Below, in pieces: positions 28,109 to 36,873 of a stretch of 64,000 nucleotides of DNA. A program made the position numbers and the translations under genes. This DNA comes from Endobugula sp047636495. GTDB lineage: Bacteria > Pseudomonadota > Gammaproteobacteria > Pseudomonadales > Cellvibrionaceae. Every line of letters begins with the position of its first letter. The first letter of the stretch is position 1. The notes under the pieces are model-generated. The model did no database searches. It saw only the letters and a program-made list of their open reading frames with translations, and had not been told where the DNA came from. Where the stretch lies: assembly GCA_047636495.1 (NCBI GenBank), contig JBLILH010000014.1:1-64000 (forward strand). Reading direction: 5' to 3'.

Positions 28109-28376
28109 AGCGTGAGAAACCGTGTAATGATTATTATAAAAAAAGGTTTATATGCAGAGTATTAGGACTAAATATAGCATATCCAATTATGGCTATATAC
28201 GTAGCACAGTGATTAATTGCCTATATTCTGACAAGTTAGCGTTAACAGTACCTCTAGTGAAGGTGATATATCCATTTTTAAGAACATAAAAGCAAGCGCT
28301 ATTGTGACATGTCTAATCAATTAGAGTCAGATTTTCACAAATATTGCTCATAGGACGGTAATCGCCTATTTAGACA

Positions 28377-28563
28377 CTAGCAACCTGTCGGGCTTAGGAA
28401 AAATCTACTGCGGCAGCGGGAAATAGGGTCCTTTTCCCGATAATATTCGTCGCCTAGTGGCGCCTACTTCTGGTGAATAGGCCTCTATTCGCCTCAAATG
28501 GTTGAAAACGTCCTCAATTTCTCACTGACTCGCTACGATTCTCTAAGTCCGACAGTCACCTAG
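28377..28563. mobile_element. MITE-like element, copy 2 (longest)
   Basis: A 187-bp unit is bounded by CTAG at both ends. It has inverted termini CCTGTCGGGCTTAGG and, in reverse at the right end, ACTGTCGGACTTAG. The interior shares its outer parts with copies 1 and 3, and has an extra middle that includes CGTCGCCTAGTGGCGCC, also found inside the element at 44995-45186. There is no coding capacity. Confidence 0.65.
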
Positions 28564-29571
28564 TAAGCACGAGAGACTGATGAGTTGATGGATAACCTAA
28601 TAATGCCTCCGAAGTAATAATGTGACACGTTTATGTTCAGAGAGAGTTAACCCGATAAGCTGGCGGACGTTTACCTTAGCTAGTTATACGGTACTCCGCG
28701 TTGAACGGGCCCAGCATTGAAAACCCAAAAAGAGTTTTGTGACTAGTTCAAAATATAAGCAGCGCTATATATACATCATCGGATACTGACTTATGATGCT
28801 ATTTACGAGTGATATTATGTCTTTCATAAACAAGCCACAAATATAACCGTTATCGAAGTATCCCTTTTAAAATGTCGAAAGCCCTTTTTGATATAACGGG
28901 GGCGATATCCTGATGATGCCGTTGCACGGAGCTTATGAACTACTGCCTAAATATTGATGGCTCTGCGTAGGTCTGTGTAAAATTCCTGCAGTTTTTAGCA
29001 AGAAGAGGTGACCATATCTCACTTTTACATATTAATGGTTCTATAGCATAAACATTTTTTCGAATTTACAGGCAGCTTAATTATCTGTAAAACAGATTAC
29101 ACTCACTCGGCAGAAATGATTAAAAGATCAGTTAATAAGAAGGATATTTTTATTCTTACTGCTTTTTGTAAAGTATTTCAGCTACAGCGTAGATGATAAT
29201 AAAGCATAAAAGTGACAGGGTGTCGTTACTATTATTGTGTTTTTATAATCGTCAAAGAGCGAGATTGTAGCGATTGAACTGTAGTCAGTAACATGAAGCC
29301 ATAAGTGAAAATACAGTATTCTTCAATATCTTATGTTGCCCAACCCGTTTTTGTATCTTTATATTGGATTCCTAGAAGAGAATTACGGCTACAGAAATAG
29401 ACAATAACTTTCTTATCGATCTAGTGTTTCTGTCTAGATCTGGACTTGTACTATTTGAATATGTCACCGGATGGTCGCCTTATTTTTTGTCGACATCTAC
29501 CTACGCCATTGGTACGGTGGAACCCATACAGCGCATACGTTATTTGCAATAAGTAAGCGCCTGCAGCTGGG

Positions 29572-29612
29572 ACCACCATTTACGACCACCCATTTACGAC
29601 CACTCATTTACA
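29572..29612. repeat. short tandem repeat
   Basis: Three near-identical units of about 14 bases based on ACCACCCATTTACG stand in tandem in non-coding DNA, 70 bases downstream of the aspartokinase stop codon. Confidence 0.6.
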
Positions 29613-29679
29613 AATAGGAAGGTCCATTGATATTTCTCCTCGCGACGTATCATTTATGAATAAACAATCGCTAGCGGAG

Positions 29680-31113
29680 TTATGACGCGAGACATATAGC
29701 GAGTCCATGATCATGAATTTCTACCAGTGCAGCATGTAAACTCTTTATCGTATTATCGTAATCTACTGCATTAACAACAAACTGCATATCTACCTGACGC
29801 ATGGATTGGTGCACCGCGAGCACGGATATATTCTCGCACGCAACTGCTTGGACGGTTTTCGCTAAAATACCAGGGATTTGCATATCACTACCGATAGCGG
29901 AAACAATAGCCACTTTTTGTTGATTCAGCTCAGCCTCGGGGAAGCGTTTCTCAAGTGCCGACTGGATGCGCTTAACCGTCTTTAAGTTAGTTGATAAATA
30001 ATGCGTGATAGTATTTGCATTGGTATCTTTGGAAACAATGTGGGCTTTAAAGCGTTCAATAACTGTTACTACTTCACGATCGTAAGTATGCATACTTCCA
30101 GCCATATCTTGGTCAAATATCTCTACAGCGTATATGTCTTTACAGCCTGCAATAATTTCAACACGTGGAGAGTCGCTGATGTAGTCCCCCGTTATTAGCG
30201 TACCGGCATGATCAGGCTCAAAAGTGTTTTTAACGCGTAGTGGAATATTATGTTGACGTAAACCTTTTGCCGCTTTGGGATGAATAGCTTCCATTCCCAA
30301 ATTGGCAAGCTGGTCAGCAACATCGTAATTGGTTCTGCCAATAGGGACTGCATTATCCTCACCCACCAACCGCGGGTCTGCGCTACACAAATGAAATTCT
30401 TTGTGAATTACCGCTTCGACAGCCTCGCTCAGGACGGCTAACCGACTAAAAATCATCTCGCTGTAGCCACGATCGAATGATGACATCAATCCAATCTCAC
30501 TGTGAGCATAGCCCGTTACAATAGGTAACTGGGTCGCGAGATCAATGCCCAAGAACGCCTGCTGAATACGGTCATCCAAGGCCATAGGTTGGCTTGATTT
30601 CCACCCGGTTAAATCAACAAAGAGTGCATTTACACCATCACGCTGCAATAACTGAGTGGTATTCCAGGCACTGTGTGCTTCTCCAATACTGGCTAGCATT
30701 TCTCTTACCGTTGCTAAATGCGCGTCTATAGCAAAGTGCCCGTGCCGGCAAAGGCTGTTTAAATCCAGTAGGCATTGCTTAGCACTCTCTAAGCGCGTAT
30801 CAATAAAGTGATTCGCCTGATCAAGTAATTCTCCTTGATCAAATAACTGCCGATTAATCGTATGCAGCTGCTCACTCAATTCTTCAAACTTTCCCAGCCA
30901 GCTTTTGTCTTTTATACTGCCAGCAAATAAAGCGTACACGCCCGGCTCACCACTTTTTTTATGCTCAAGTAATTCATTGGTGATCCCTGCATAAGCTGAT
31001 ACCACGAAGACGCGTTGGTACATTCCATGATGACCTCCTTTCAATACAATGTTGTCTCGTACTGACGCGTAGTCACTCATCGACGTACCGCCTATTTTTT
31101 CAATAGTATGCAT
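29680..31113 (-). CDS. ask_ect: ectoine-pathway aspartate kinase
   Basis: This 477-residue aspartokinase of the Ask_Ect type phosphorylates aspartate to feed aspartyl phosphate into ectoine synthesis. The start MHTIEKIGGTSMSDY is the kinase nucleotide-binding motif with KIGGTSM, and the insert VFVVSAYAGITNELLEHKK is characteristic of the ectoine-linked branch. Two ACT domains are present in the C-terminal half (about residues 320-470, e.g. SAIGSDMQIPGILAKT). As the last gene of the ectoine operon it provides precursor, presumably with relaxed feedback control, as known for this subfamily. Confidence 0.93.
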   Translation of the reverse strand: MHTIEKIGGTSMSDYASVRDNIVLKGGHHGMYQRVFVVSAYAGITNELLEHKKSGEPGVYALFAGSIKDKSWLGKFEELSEQLHTINRQLFDQGELLDQANHFIDTRLESAKQCLLDLNSLCRHGHFAIDAHLATVREMLASIGEAHSAWNTTQLLQRDGVNALFVDLTGWKSSQPMALDDRIQQAFLGIDLATQLPIVTGYAHSEIGLMSSFDRGYSEMIFSRLAVLSEAVEAVIHKEFHLCSADPRLVGEDNAVPIGRTNYDVADQLANLGMEAIHPKAAKGLRQHNIPLRVKNTFEPDHAGTLITGDYISDSPRVEIIAGCKDIYAVEIFDQDMAGSMHTYDREVVTVIERFKAHIVSKDTNANTITHYLSTNLKTVKRIQSALEKRFPEAELNQQKVAIVSAIGSDMQIPGILAKTVQAVACENISVLAVHQSMRQVDMQFVVNAVDYDNTIKSLHAALVEIHDHGLAICLAS

Positions 31114-31133
31114 CTTTATCCCTTTTTTTATTT

Positions 31134-31481
31134 CTACGAATCAAATTTTTCTGCGCAAGCTATACAAAGACGGGTATCTAGCACCGCCTTGAGTCTCGCA
31201 ATGGGAATTTCGTTATCACACTGCTCGCAATAGCCAGCGCTTTCACTTTCAAACCATTTCCGGCTGCGGATTAACTGTGCGAGTTCTGCTTGATGATCAG
31301 AGAAAACTTTTTTATTCACCGGCCCACTAATGCTTAATCCTGGATCTACTTGCGGTTCATCTGGCTCAAGCTGATCGATATCTGCCTCTAATTCTCTTTC
31401 AGCAAGATCGGTATGTAATTGTTCGATGCGCTCTTCTATTAGTGATATCAGTTGTAAACGTTCATTTTCTTCCATGCTCAT
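31134..31481 (-). CDS. TraR/DksA-type zinc-finger protein
   Basis: This 115-residue protein has a coiled N-terminal half (LISLIEERIEQLHTDLAERE) and a C-terminal zinc finger with two CxxC pairs, CEQC and CIAC. The fold is that of DksA/TraR proteins, which enter the secondary channel of RNA polymerase. The spacer reads EPDEPQVDPGLS, so the acidic tip residues of true DksA are not clearly aligned. It overlaps the ectD stop by four bases, so it is part of the ectoine operon. That location is unusual, and the role there is unknown. Confidence 0.75.
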   Translation of the reverse strand: MSMEENERLQLISLIEERIEQLHTDLAERELEADIDQLEPDEPQVDPGLSISGPVNKKVFSDHQAELAQLIRSRKWFESESAGYCEQCDNEIPIARLKAVLDTRLCIACAEKFDS

Positions 31482-32428
31482 GTTGAAACCTTAGCAGTTG
31501 ATATAATAGGATTAATTTTGTTTCGGCTACAGATGTGTTCCGGCCGAGGAAGCAGACCGGAGAATGGGCTTACAACTTTGTTGTTCACAGCGTTGTAGAC
31601 GAAAAATGCATTGGATCGTGCATGAGGTGTGATATTGCTATTAGATCCATGTATTAAATTGCAATCAAAAATAGTGACACTTCCTGGTTTACTGACAATC
31701 GATACAATGTCACCTTTCTCAATTAAGGTCTGCAGGCAGTCGTTAGATGGAATACCGTATTCTTGCGCTTTCAAGGACGATAGAAAGTGATTTTTTGGTG
31801 TGCTACCTTCGCATACTGCATACTGAAGGTGCGATCCAGGCACGAACATAAGCGGTCCATTGTGATGGAAGTTTTCTGTTAGAGAGATGGATATACTCAA
31901 CGCGCGCATACGTGGCATACCATCTTCTACATGCCAGGTTTCAAAATCAGAGTGCCAGTAGAATTCCTTGCCAGATAATCCAGGCTTGGAATTAACACGC
32001 GATTGATGGATATATACATCATCTCCCAATAAATAACTCGCAACGCTAGCAAGCCGCTGATCAACGGCAACTTGTCTGAACAAGGGACTACTTTCATGTA
32101 CACGAAAAATTGATCTTATTTCTTCACTGCCAGGCTCGGTGATAATCTCACCCGATGATCTAATGGATTCATCTTTCTCAAGCCGCAATAACTCAGCTTG
32201 AAAGTTTCCGACTTCCTCCGCAGTGAACACGTCTTCCAATACAATAAATCCCTGCGTTGCATACTGCTCAATAGCGGCTTGCCCAATAGGAGGGAGTTGT
32301 GCCTTAGGCGGATAGGTCACGGGGTCAAGTCGATCTACAAGCTGTGCTTTTTGTCCATTCCGCGAGGGGTAACAGTCCATATCTATTTCGGGTGTAAAAT
32401 CTAGCTGCTCACTGCTATCACTCAACAT
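31478..32428 (-). CDS. ectD: ectoine hydroxylase
   Basis: EctD is a non-haem Fe(II)/2-oxoglutarate dioxygenase that converts ectoine to 5-hydroxyectoine. The 316-residue length fits. The EctD signature region is seen as FYWHSDFETWHVEDGMPRM, where H158 and D160 supply two iron ligands. The distal His lies in CNLIHGSNSN, and RSNAFFVYN supplies the 2-oxoglutarate-binding Arg region. The start codon overlaps the end of ectC by seven bases. Its presence implies production of both ectoine and hydroxyectoine under salt or heat stress. Confidence 0.95.
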   Translation of the reverse strand: MLSDSSEQLDFTPEIDMDCYPSRNGQKAQLVDRLDPVTYPPKAQLPPIGQAAIEQYATQGFIVLEDVFTAEEVGNFQAELLRLEKDESIRSSGEIITEPGSEEIRSIFRVHESSPLFRQVAVDQRLASVASYLLGDDVYIHQSRVNSKPGLSGKEFYWHSDFETWHVEDGMPRMRALSISISLTENFHHNGPLMFVPGSHLQYAVCEGSTPKNHFLSSLKAQEYGIPSNDCLQTLIEKGDIVSIVSKPGSVTIFDCNLIHGSNSNITPHARSNAFFVYNAVNNKVVSPFSGLLPRPEHICSRNKINPIISTAKVST

Positions 32429-32829
32429 TCTTCAGACACCTGAGTATTGATCTCGTAAGCACCTTCTACATTGTGAACTTCTTTACCATTGAGGGCAGGG
32501 TTGAATACACAGGCCATTTTCATTTCTTCAAAAGCGCGCAATATATGTTTATCATGTTTGTCTAGTATGTAAAGCGTTCCCGTTTTGATAGGGTGTACTT
32601 CCCCACTGTTGACCGCCTCTACTTCGCCTTCACCGGACATACAGTAAACAGATTCAAGGTGATTTTGATAGTGCATACTGAAATTTGCACCTTTGTATAT
32701 TGTGGTGATGTGAAAGGAGAATCCCATCTCGTCATCTTTTAACAATAATCGAGTACTTTCCCAGTTGTTATCCGGCGAAACGATGCGGCGATGTGTTTTA
32801 TTTTCATCACTTAAGTTACGTACAATCAT
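32422..32829 (-). CDS. ectC: ectoine synthase
   Basis: EctC is a cupin enzyme that cyclises N-gamma-acetyl-2,4-diaminobutyrate to ectoine. The 135-residue length is typical. Family motifs MIVRNLSDENKT, WESTRLLLKDDEMGFSFH and GTLYILDKHDKHILRA are intact, the last two covering substrate and metal contacts. It lies between the 82-residue unknown gene and ectD. Confidence 0.96.
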   Translation of the reverse strand: MIVRNLSDENKTHRRIVSPDNNWESTRLLLKDDEMGFSFHITTIYKGANFSMHYQNHLESVYCMSGEGEVEAVNSGEVHPIKTGTLYILDKHDKHILRAFEEMKMACVFNPALNGKEVHNVEGAYEINTQVSEEC

Positions 32830-32838
32830 AATGTTCCT

Positions 32839-33087
32839 TTATTTCGTTATCTCAATAATTTCGACCAGCATGCTTTTCCTACCACTTATAGTAGCTATTT
32901 CTCCGCTGTTTATGACCGTTTCATTGCCAGCTTGTAAGAACCTGCGCCTTACCATCGACATGACACGAACGTGCCCCGATCCAGCTAAGCAGCGAACTCG
33001 GTAGGACCTGTGTTTTTCTGCCATGGGAAGCAGGCGTCGTTCACCCTCGCATACTAGAATTGTTTTTTTATCAGCCGAAGATTTCAT
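32839..33087 (-). CDS. 82-residue protein inside the ectoine operon, possibly DUF2917-like
   Basis: This small basic protein is encoded between ectB and ectC, 12 bases after the ectB stop and 9 bases before the ectC start, so it is cotranscribed. The pattern of alternating hydrophobic residues and turns (VRCLAGSGHVRVM, then LQAGNETVINSGEIATISG) suggests a small beta-barrel of cupin or DUF2917 type. The family assignment is an inference. It has no signal peptide or cysteine pair. Standard ectABC operons do not carry it, and its role is unknown; regulation or stabilisation of EctC are only possibilities. Confidence 0.6.
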   Translation of the reverse strand: MKSSADKKTILVCEGERRLLPMAEKHRSYRVRCLAGSGHVRVMSMVRRRFLQAGNETVINSGEIATISGRKSMLVEIIEITK

Positions 33088-33099
33088 AGCAGAAATTAT

Positions 33100-34398
33100 C
33101 TAAGATGCTTGCTTGAAATAGGTTCTCTCTTCAGGAATTTCATCTTCTGTGGAGCAGACTTCCTTAATAGCAGCCTCGACAATATCAATACCCTTTTTCA
33201 GATTTTCATCACTTATGATCAGCGGGCAAAAGAATTTAACTACTTGATCATCGGCACCACTAGTTTCAATAATCAGCCCATTTTTGAAAGCGCTACGGGT
33301 GATTTTTCCAGCAATTTCTCCATTGACACAATGAATACCTTGAAACATGCCACGCCCCTTAGGCGTAAAATTTCCTTCTCCGTATTGGCTAACGATATTA
33401 CTCAAACGCTCAGAAACGTATCGCCCTTTGCGCTTTATTTCCTGTGAAAAGCTCTCATCACTCCAATAATGTTCAATGGCTTTCTTAGCGGTGACAAAGG
33501 CGAGATTGTTACCCCGAAAGGTTCCGTTGTGCTCTCCTGGCTTCCATTGGTCTAACTCGGGTTTCATTAGTACTACGGCAAAAGGTAGCCCGTATCCACC
33601 AAGCGACTTCGATAGTGTGATAATGTCTGGCTCTATACCCGCTTCTTCAAAGCTAAAATAATCTCCAGTACGACCACACCCAGCCTGAATATCATCTACA
33701 ATTAATAATATGTTGTGCTTTCTACAAACGGTTTGCAGATTTTGAAGCCACTTAATACTGGCAACATTGATCCCACCTTCACCTTGAACCGTTTCAACAA
33801 TAACACCAGCTGGTGAGTTAATACCGCTACTAGAGTCAGATAAGACTTTATCCAAGTATTCGGTGGTATCGATACCGTCGCCAAGGTAGCCGTCGAAGGG
33901 CATACGATGCGTCCCACTTAAGCTAACACCTGCTGCATCTCGGTGATGAGAATTGCCAGTTGCTGCTAGCGAGCCTAAACTCACCCCGTGAAACCCGTTA
34001 GTGAAAGTCACAATATTCTGTTGGCCACTCACGTTACGGGCAATTTTCATTGCTGCCTCTACAGCATTTGTGCCTGTTGGGCCAGTAAATTGCACCATAT
34101 ACTCCATACCCCTAGGCTTGAGAATATGGTCATTAAAAGTCTGTAGAAATTCCCCTTTTGCTTTAGTCAGCATATCCAAACCATGGGTAATACCATCATT
34201 TTCTATATATTCTAAAAGCGCTGTCTTAAATAAAGGATTGTTGTGCCCGTAATTCAATGTGCCTGCGCCCGCTAAAAAATCTAGATATTGTTTACCTTCT
34301 TCATCCCACATGAACTCACCTTTGGCTCGATTAAAAACACGAGGAAAAGAACGACCATAACTCATGACTTCCGATTCAATTTCTTCAAAAATTTTCAT
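33100..34398 (-). CDS. ectB: diaminobutyrate-2-oxoglutarate aminotransferase
   Basis: EctB is a PLP-dependent class III aminotransferase that makes L-2,4-diaminobutyrate from aspartate semialdehyde and glutamate. The 432-residue length is typical. Seen are FLAGAGTLNYGHNNP, FTGPTGTNAVEAAMK, IVDDIQAGCGRTGDYFSFE and the PLP-lysine segment LSKSLGGYGLP near residue 265. Its start overlaps the end of ectA by four bases. Confidence 0.96.
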   Translation of the reverse strand: MKIFEEIESEVMSYGRSFPRVFNRAKGEFMWDEEGKQYLDFLAGAGTLNYGHNNPLFKTALLEYIENDGITHGLDMLTKAKGEFLQTFNDHILKPRGMEYMVQFTGPTGTNAVEAAMKIARNVSGQQNIVTFTNGFHGVSLGSLAATGNSHHRDAAGVSLSGTHRMPFDGYLGDGIDTTEYLDKVLSDSSSGINSPAGVIVETVQGEGGINVASIKWLQNLQTVCRKHNILLIVDDIQAGCGRTGDYFSFEEAGIEPDIITLSKSLGGYGLPFAVVLMKPELDQWKPGEHNGTFRGNNLAFVTAKKAIEHYWSDESFSQEIKRKGRYVSERLSNIVSQYGEGNFTPKGRGMFQGIHCVNGEIAGKITRSAFKNGLIIETSGADDQVVKFFCPLIISDENLKKGIDIVEAAIKEVCSTEDEIPEERTYFKQAS

Positions 34399-34922
34399 AT
34401 AGTTTCTCTGTTTGTGTGTGATATTTCGTGGGTAAAAGGACCAATACGGACTAGGGCTTCCGAGTCGTGAGCGCCATTAAAATGTTTATCTTTATCAAGC
34501 CAAGGTGAAGACTTACAAGGCACACCCAGCTTGGTGGCTAGGCTTTCAAATAGAGCCCAAGAACCTCGGTTGTCACTGGTAATTGTGGTTTCTAGATAAT
34601 GGGTTGTTTCACAAGCTGAACGAGCTAAAATCTCCGTCAGCATACTCGACGCCAAGCCCAAGCCCCGAGCCTCTTCTGCAACGGCTACTTGCCAAATAAA
34701 TAAAGTGTCTGGACGATCAGGGGGCTTGTACCCTGATATAAAACCAACAATATTATCGCCCGATTCAGCAATAACGGATGTGCCTGTAAAATGACTGCAC
34801 TGAAGCAGGTTGCAATAACTAGAATTGGTATCCAAAGGTGGGCAGCGCTTTACAAGTTGCCAAACGCCTAAGCCATCTTCCGTTACCGGTGAACGTAATA
34901 AAATATTTTTTGAAAATGTCAA
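34395..34922 (-). CDS. ectA: diaminobutyrate acetyltransferase
   Basis: EctA is a GNAT acetyltransferase that acetylates the gamma-amino group of diaminobutyrate. The 175-residue length is typical. The acetyl-CoA motif is seen as QVAVAEEARGLGLASSML, and the N-terminal VWQLVKRCPPLDTNSSYCNL is an EctA signature. The start is TTG preceded by a strong AGGAGG with short spacing. It is the first gene of the operon ectA-ectB-orf-ectC-ectD-dksA-like-ask. Confidence 0.95.
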   Translation of the reverse strand: MTFSKNILLRSPVTEDGLGVWQLVKRCPPLDTNSSYCNLLQCSHFTGTSVIAESGDNIVGFISGYKPPDRPDTLFIWQVAVAEEARGLGLASSMLTEILARSACETTHYLETTITSDNRGSWALFESLATKLGVPCKSSPWLDKDKHFNGAHDSEALVRIGPFTHEISHTNRETI

Positions 34923-34988
34923 ATATCCTCCTGATAAGCTAACAATATAATTAGACCACTAAATATATATGGCAGTCATGAAAGGCAC

Positions 34989-35017
34989 AATATCTTAATT
35001 CTTGACGATTAAGTCAA
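34989..35017 (-). promoter_or_regulatory. candidate ectoine promoter with overlapping operator
   Basis: On the minus strand TTGACT (35017-35012) and GATATT (34994-34989) have a 17-base spacer, giving a plausible housekeeping promoter about 60 bases before ectA. Two inverted repeats overlap it: TTGAC-N6-GTCAA at 35002-35017 and CTTAAT-N8-ATTAAG at 34994-35013. A MarR-type regulator encoded divergently could bind here. The sites are seen; the regulator link is inferred. Confidence 0.5.
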
Positions 35018-35382
35018 CTATTCCGATAGGTGATGTGTTAAATACATGTTTAGAGTTCTAAGTATATCACAGATGAATGATGTTCAAGTGCTAGGTGACC
35101 GGATGAGCCTCGATACTATGAACTTTTGTTATTCAGTACCGCGCTTAATCGCTAATATGAACTTCAATAAACAGCTGATTTGACTTGAGCGTGCACGAAC
35201 GGGTCTTACAGAGATTGGCATAGGCCCAGTATAGAAAGCCTATTTTTGTAGACATACTTTTCTTGAGTACATCGATCGAGTGCCTCTTTCCCAATACCCT
35301 CATGCAGGGTAAACTTGAATAAGAGTGCGGTCTCTTATTCATACAAACATTCGGTTAGCTAATATTTTTTCGTGAGGTACTT
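35018..35382. other. ectA-ectR divergent intergenic region
   Basis: Besides the candidate ectoine promoter at its left side, this stretch holds no gene. It should include the ectR promoter. Short open frames on the minus strand lack ribosome binding sites. Confidence 0.4.
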
Positions 35383-35904
35383 TTGAACAATATCCAAGAA
35401 GTTTTAGTCGCGCTCCGGCGCGTTATTCGAGCTACTGACCTACACTCCAAATATCTCGCCAAAACGACAGGGTTAACAGCGCCGCAGATGCTCTTATTGC
35501 AAACCATTCGTGACAAAGGCGAAGTTACCATTGGCGAAATTGCCCAAGAAATGAGCCTAAGCCAAGCCACCGTGACGACCATTATTGATCGGCTTGAGAA
35601 ACGTGAACTGGTGTTCCGTGTTCGGTCGCAGAAAGATAAACGCAAGGTTCATGCTTATCTTACTGACCAAGCCAAAGAGATACTAAAAGAAGCTCCGGTC
35701 CCCCTACAAGAGCAGTTCTCCCGCCAGTTCAGCGATATGCAGAAGTGGGAACAAACCATGATGATATCTTCCCTGCAACGAATAGCGCAGATGATGGACG
35801 CACAACATATCGATGCCTCACCTGTACTTGACGTGGGCATCCTTGACCGCCAGAGTACAGATATTGGACAACTCGAATCGTATCCCGATACATTAAAAGA
35901 TTAA
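35383..35904 (+). CDS. ectR: MarR-family regulator, EctR type
   Basis: This 173-residue winged-helix regulator is divergent from the ectoine operon, the place of EctR in Methylophaga-type clusters, where it represses ectABC. The DNA-binding region reads GEVTIGEIAQEMSLSQATVTTIIDRLEKRELVFR with the wing RVRSQKDKRKVHAYLT, typical of MarR. The start is TTG, with GAGG about eight bases upstream. The assignment as ectoine regulator rests on position and family. Confidence 0.8.
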   Translation: MNNIQEVLVALRRVIRATDLHSKYLAKTTGLTAPQMLLLQTIRDKGEVTIGEIAQEMSLSQATVTTIIDRLEKRELVFRVRSQKDKRKVHAYLTDQAKEILKEAPVPLQEQFSRQFSDMQKWEQTMMISSLQRIAQMMDAQHIDASPVLDVGILDRQSTDIGQLESYPDTLKD

Positions 35905-36462
35905 CGGCAGTTTCCTACTCACAAACAACAAAGAATCTACGAGCCAATTATATGCATATGAGCGCTGAGGGTTTACTTTAGCGAAAAGAGCTAAGATGCT
36001 TCATAATGGCTCATAAATTAGGAACTATTTACTTGTAAACATTAGAGATTGATCCAGAACAGTCTGTTTTAAGGCCGCGAGTGCCAAAATACGCTAAAAC
36101 CCAATTCGATACCATATGCAGTAACGGGCATTATCGAGCGTACAACCGATTGTAATTTTCTAGGGCCAGCGATGTTATGTCGTAAGCTTACGATGGTATC
36201 GATTAAGGTTTCTCCGCCTTAAGAGTGTCAGAGATCGTTTACGTAACATTATTTTTGCTCTTTTTGCTCTTTTTGCTCTTTTTGCCTGCATTTTATTCTA
36301 CTCTGTGATTAATTATCATTTTTCGTCATGATTAATTTTGTGCTCACAATTTTAGCCTTAAATCTGATGGTGCTAGTGTGTTGCTGCAATTATTTGCGTT
36401 TACTCTTGTTAATAGTTGAAAAAAACCATTAACAATATGTGTCTACAAGATAAAAGAAGACG
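35905..36462. other. gene-free interval with a 9-bp microsatellite
   Basis: No gene is visible between ectR and the BON lipoprotein. At 36252-36285 the unit TTTTTGCTC is repeated almost four times. No terminator hairpin with a T-run was found after ectR. Confidence 0.45.
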
Positions 36463-36873
36463 TTAATTTTTTTCAGAGGTAATGATTAATTGATTATTGA
36501 CACGCTTAACACCGTCTACCGCTGCGGCAATATTTTCGACCTTGTCGCTAAGGTCTGCAGACCCTACAGATCCATTCAATGAAACCACTCTTTTTTGTGT
36601 GTTGACACTAATTTTCAATAATTTAAGCTCTAATTCGGATGAAATAGCGTTTTTGACATTATCAGTAACAGCGTTATCATTTATAGATCGGGTTGCACTA
36701 ATGACGTCACTTTTTGACTTGTAAGGCATATAAGGAACTTCCGCGACAAATTTTTCAACCATTTTTTCAGGCTCTTTGATGGGTAACACTTTTTTATCAC
36801 ATGCAGCGAGCGTCGTAAGGATCAGTATTGATGAACTCGTTATAATAAATTTTGATGTTAATGTCATATACAA
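36463..36873 (-). CDS. BON-domain lipoprotein
   Basis: This 136-residue protein has a signal peptide ending in a lipobox TLAAC, so it is a predicted lipoprotein. One BON domain follows (about residues 65-133: VTDNVKNAISSELELKL, VVSLNGSVGSADL, VKRVNNQLIITSE). BON proteins such as OsmY, to which the domain is related, are induced by osmotic or envelope stress and are thought to bind phospholipid. It stands alone in a region of stress-type genes. Confidence 0.8.
   Translation of the reverse strand: MYMTLTSKFIITSSSILILTTLAACDKKVLPIKEPEKMVEKFVAEVPYMPYKSKSDVISATRSINDNAVTDNVKNAISSELELKLLKISVNTQKRVVSLNGSVGSADLSDKVENIAAAVDGVKRVNNQLIITSEKN

Larger units (their letters stand above)
28109..29679. other. 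1.6-kb gene-free interval
   Basis: No open frame here has convincing coding character. It contains the MITE-like element at 28377-28563 and a short 14-bp tandem repeat at 29572-29612. A 32-codon frame at 29461-29559 (MSPDGRLIFCRHLP) is too short to call. Such a long gap before the ectoine operon suggests decayed genes, but no remnant could be identified. Confidence 0.5.

Noticed and set aside
28109..29679. tRNA, rRNA or CRISPR in the largest gap
   Set aside because: No cloverleaf, conserved rRNA words or regularly spaced direct repeats were found by eye; only MITE-like and short tandem repeats are visible.
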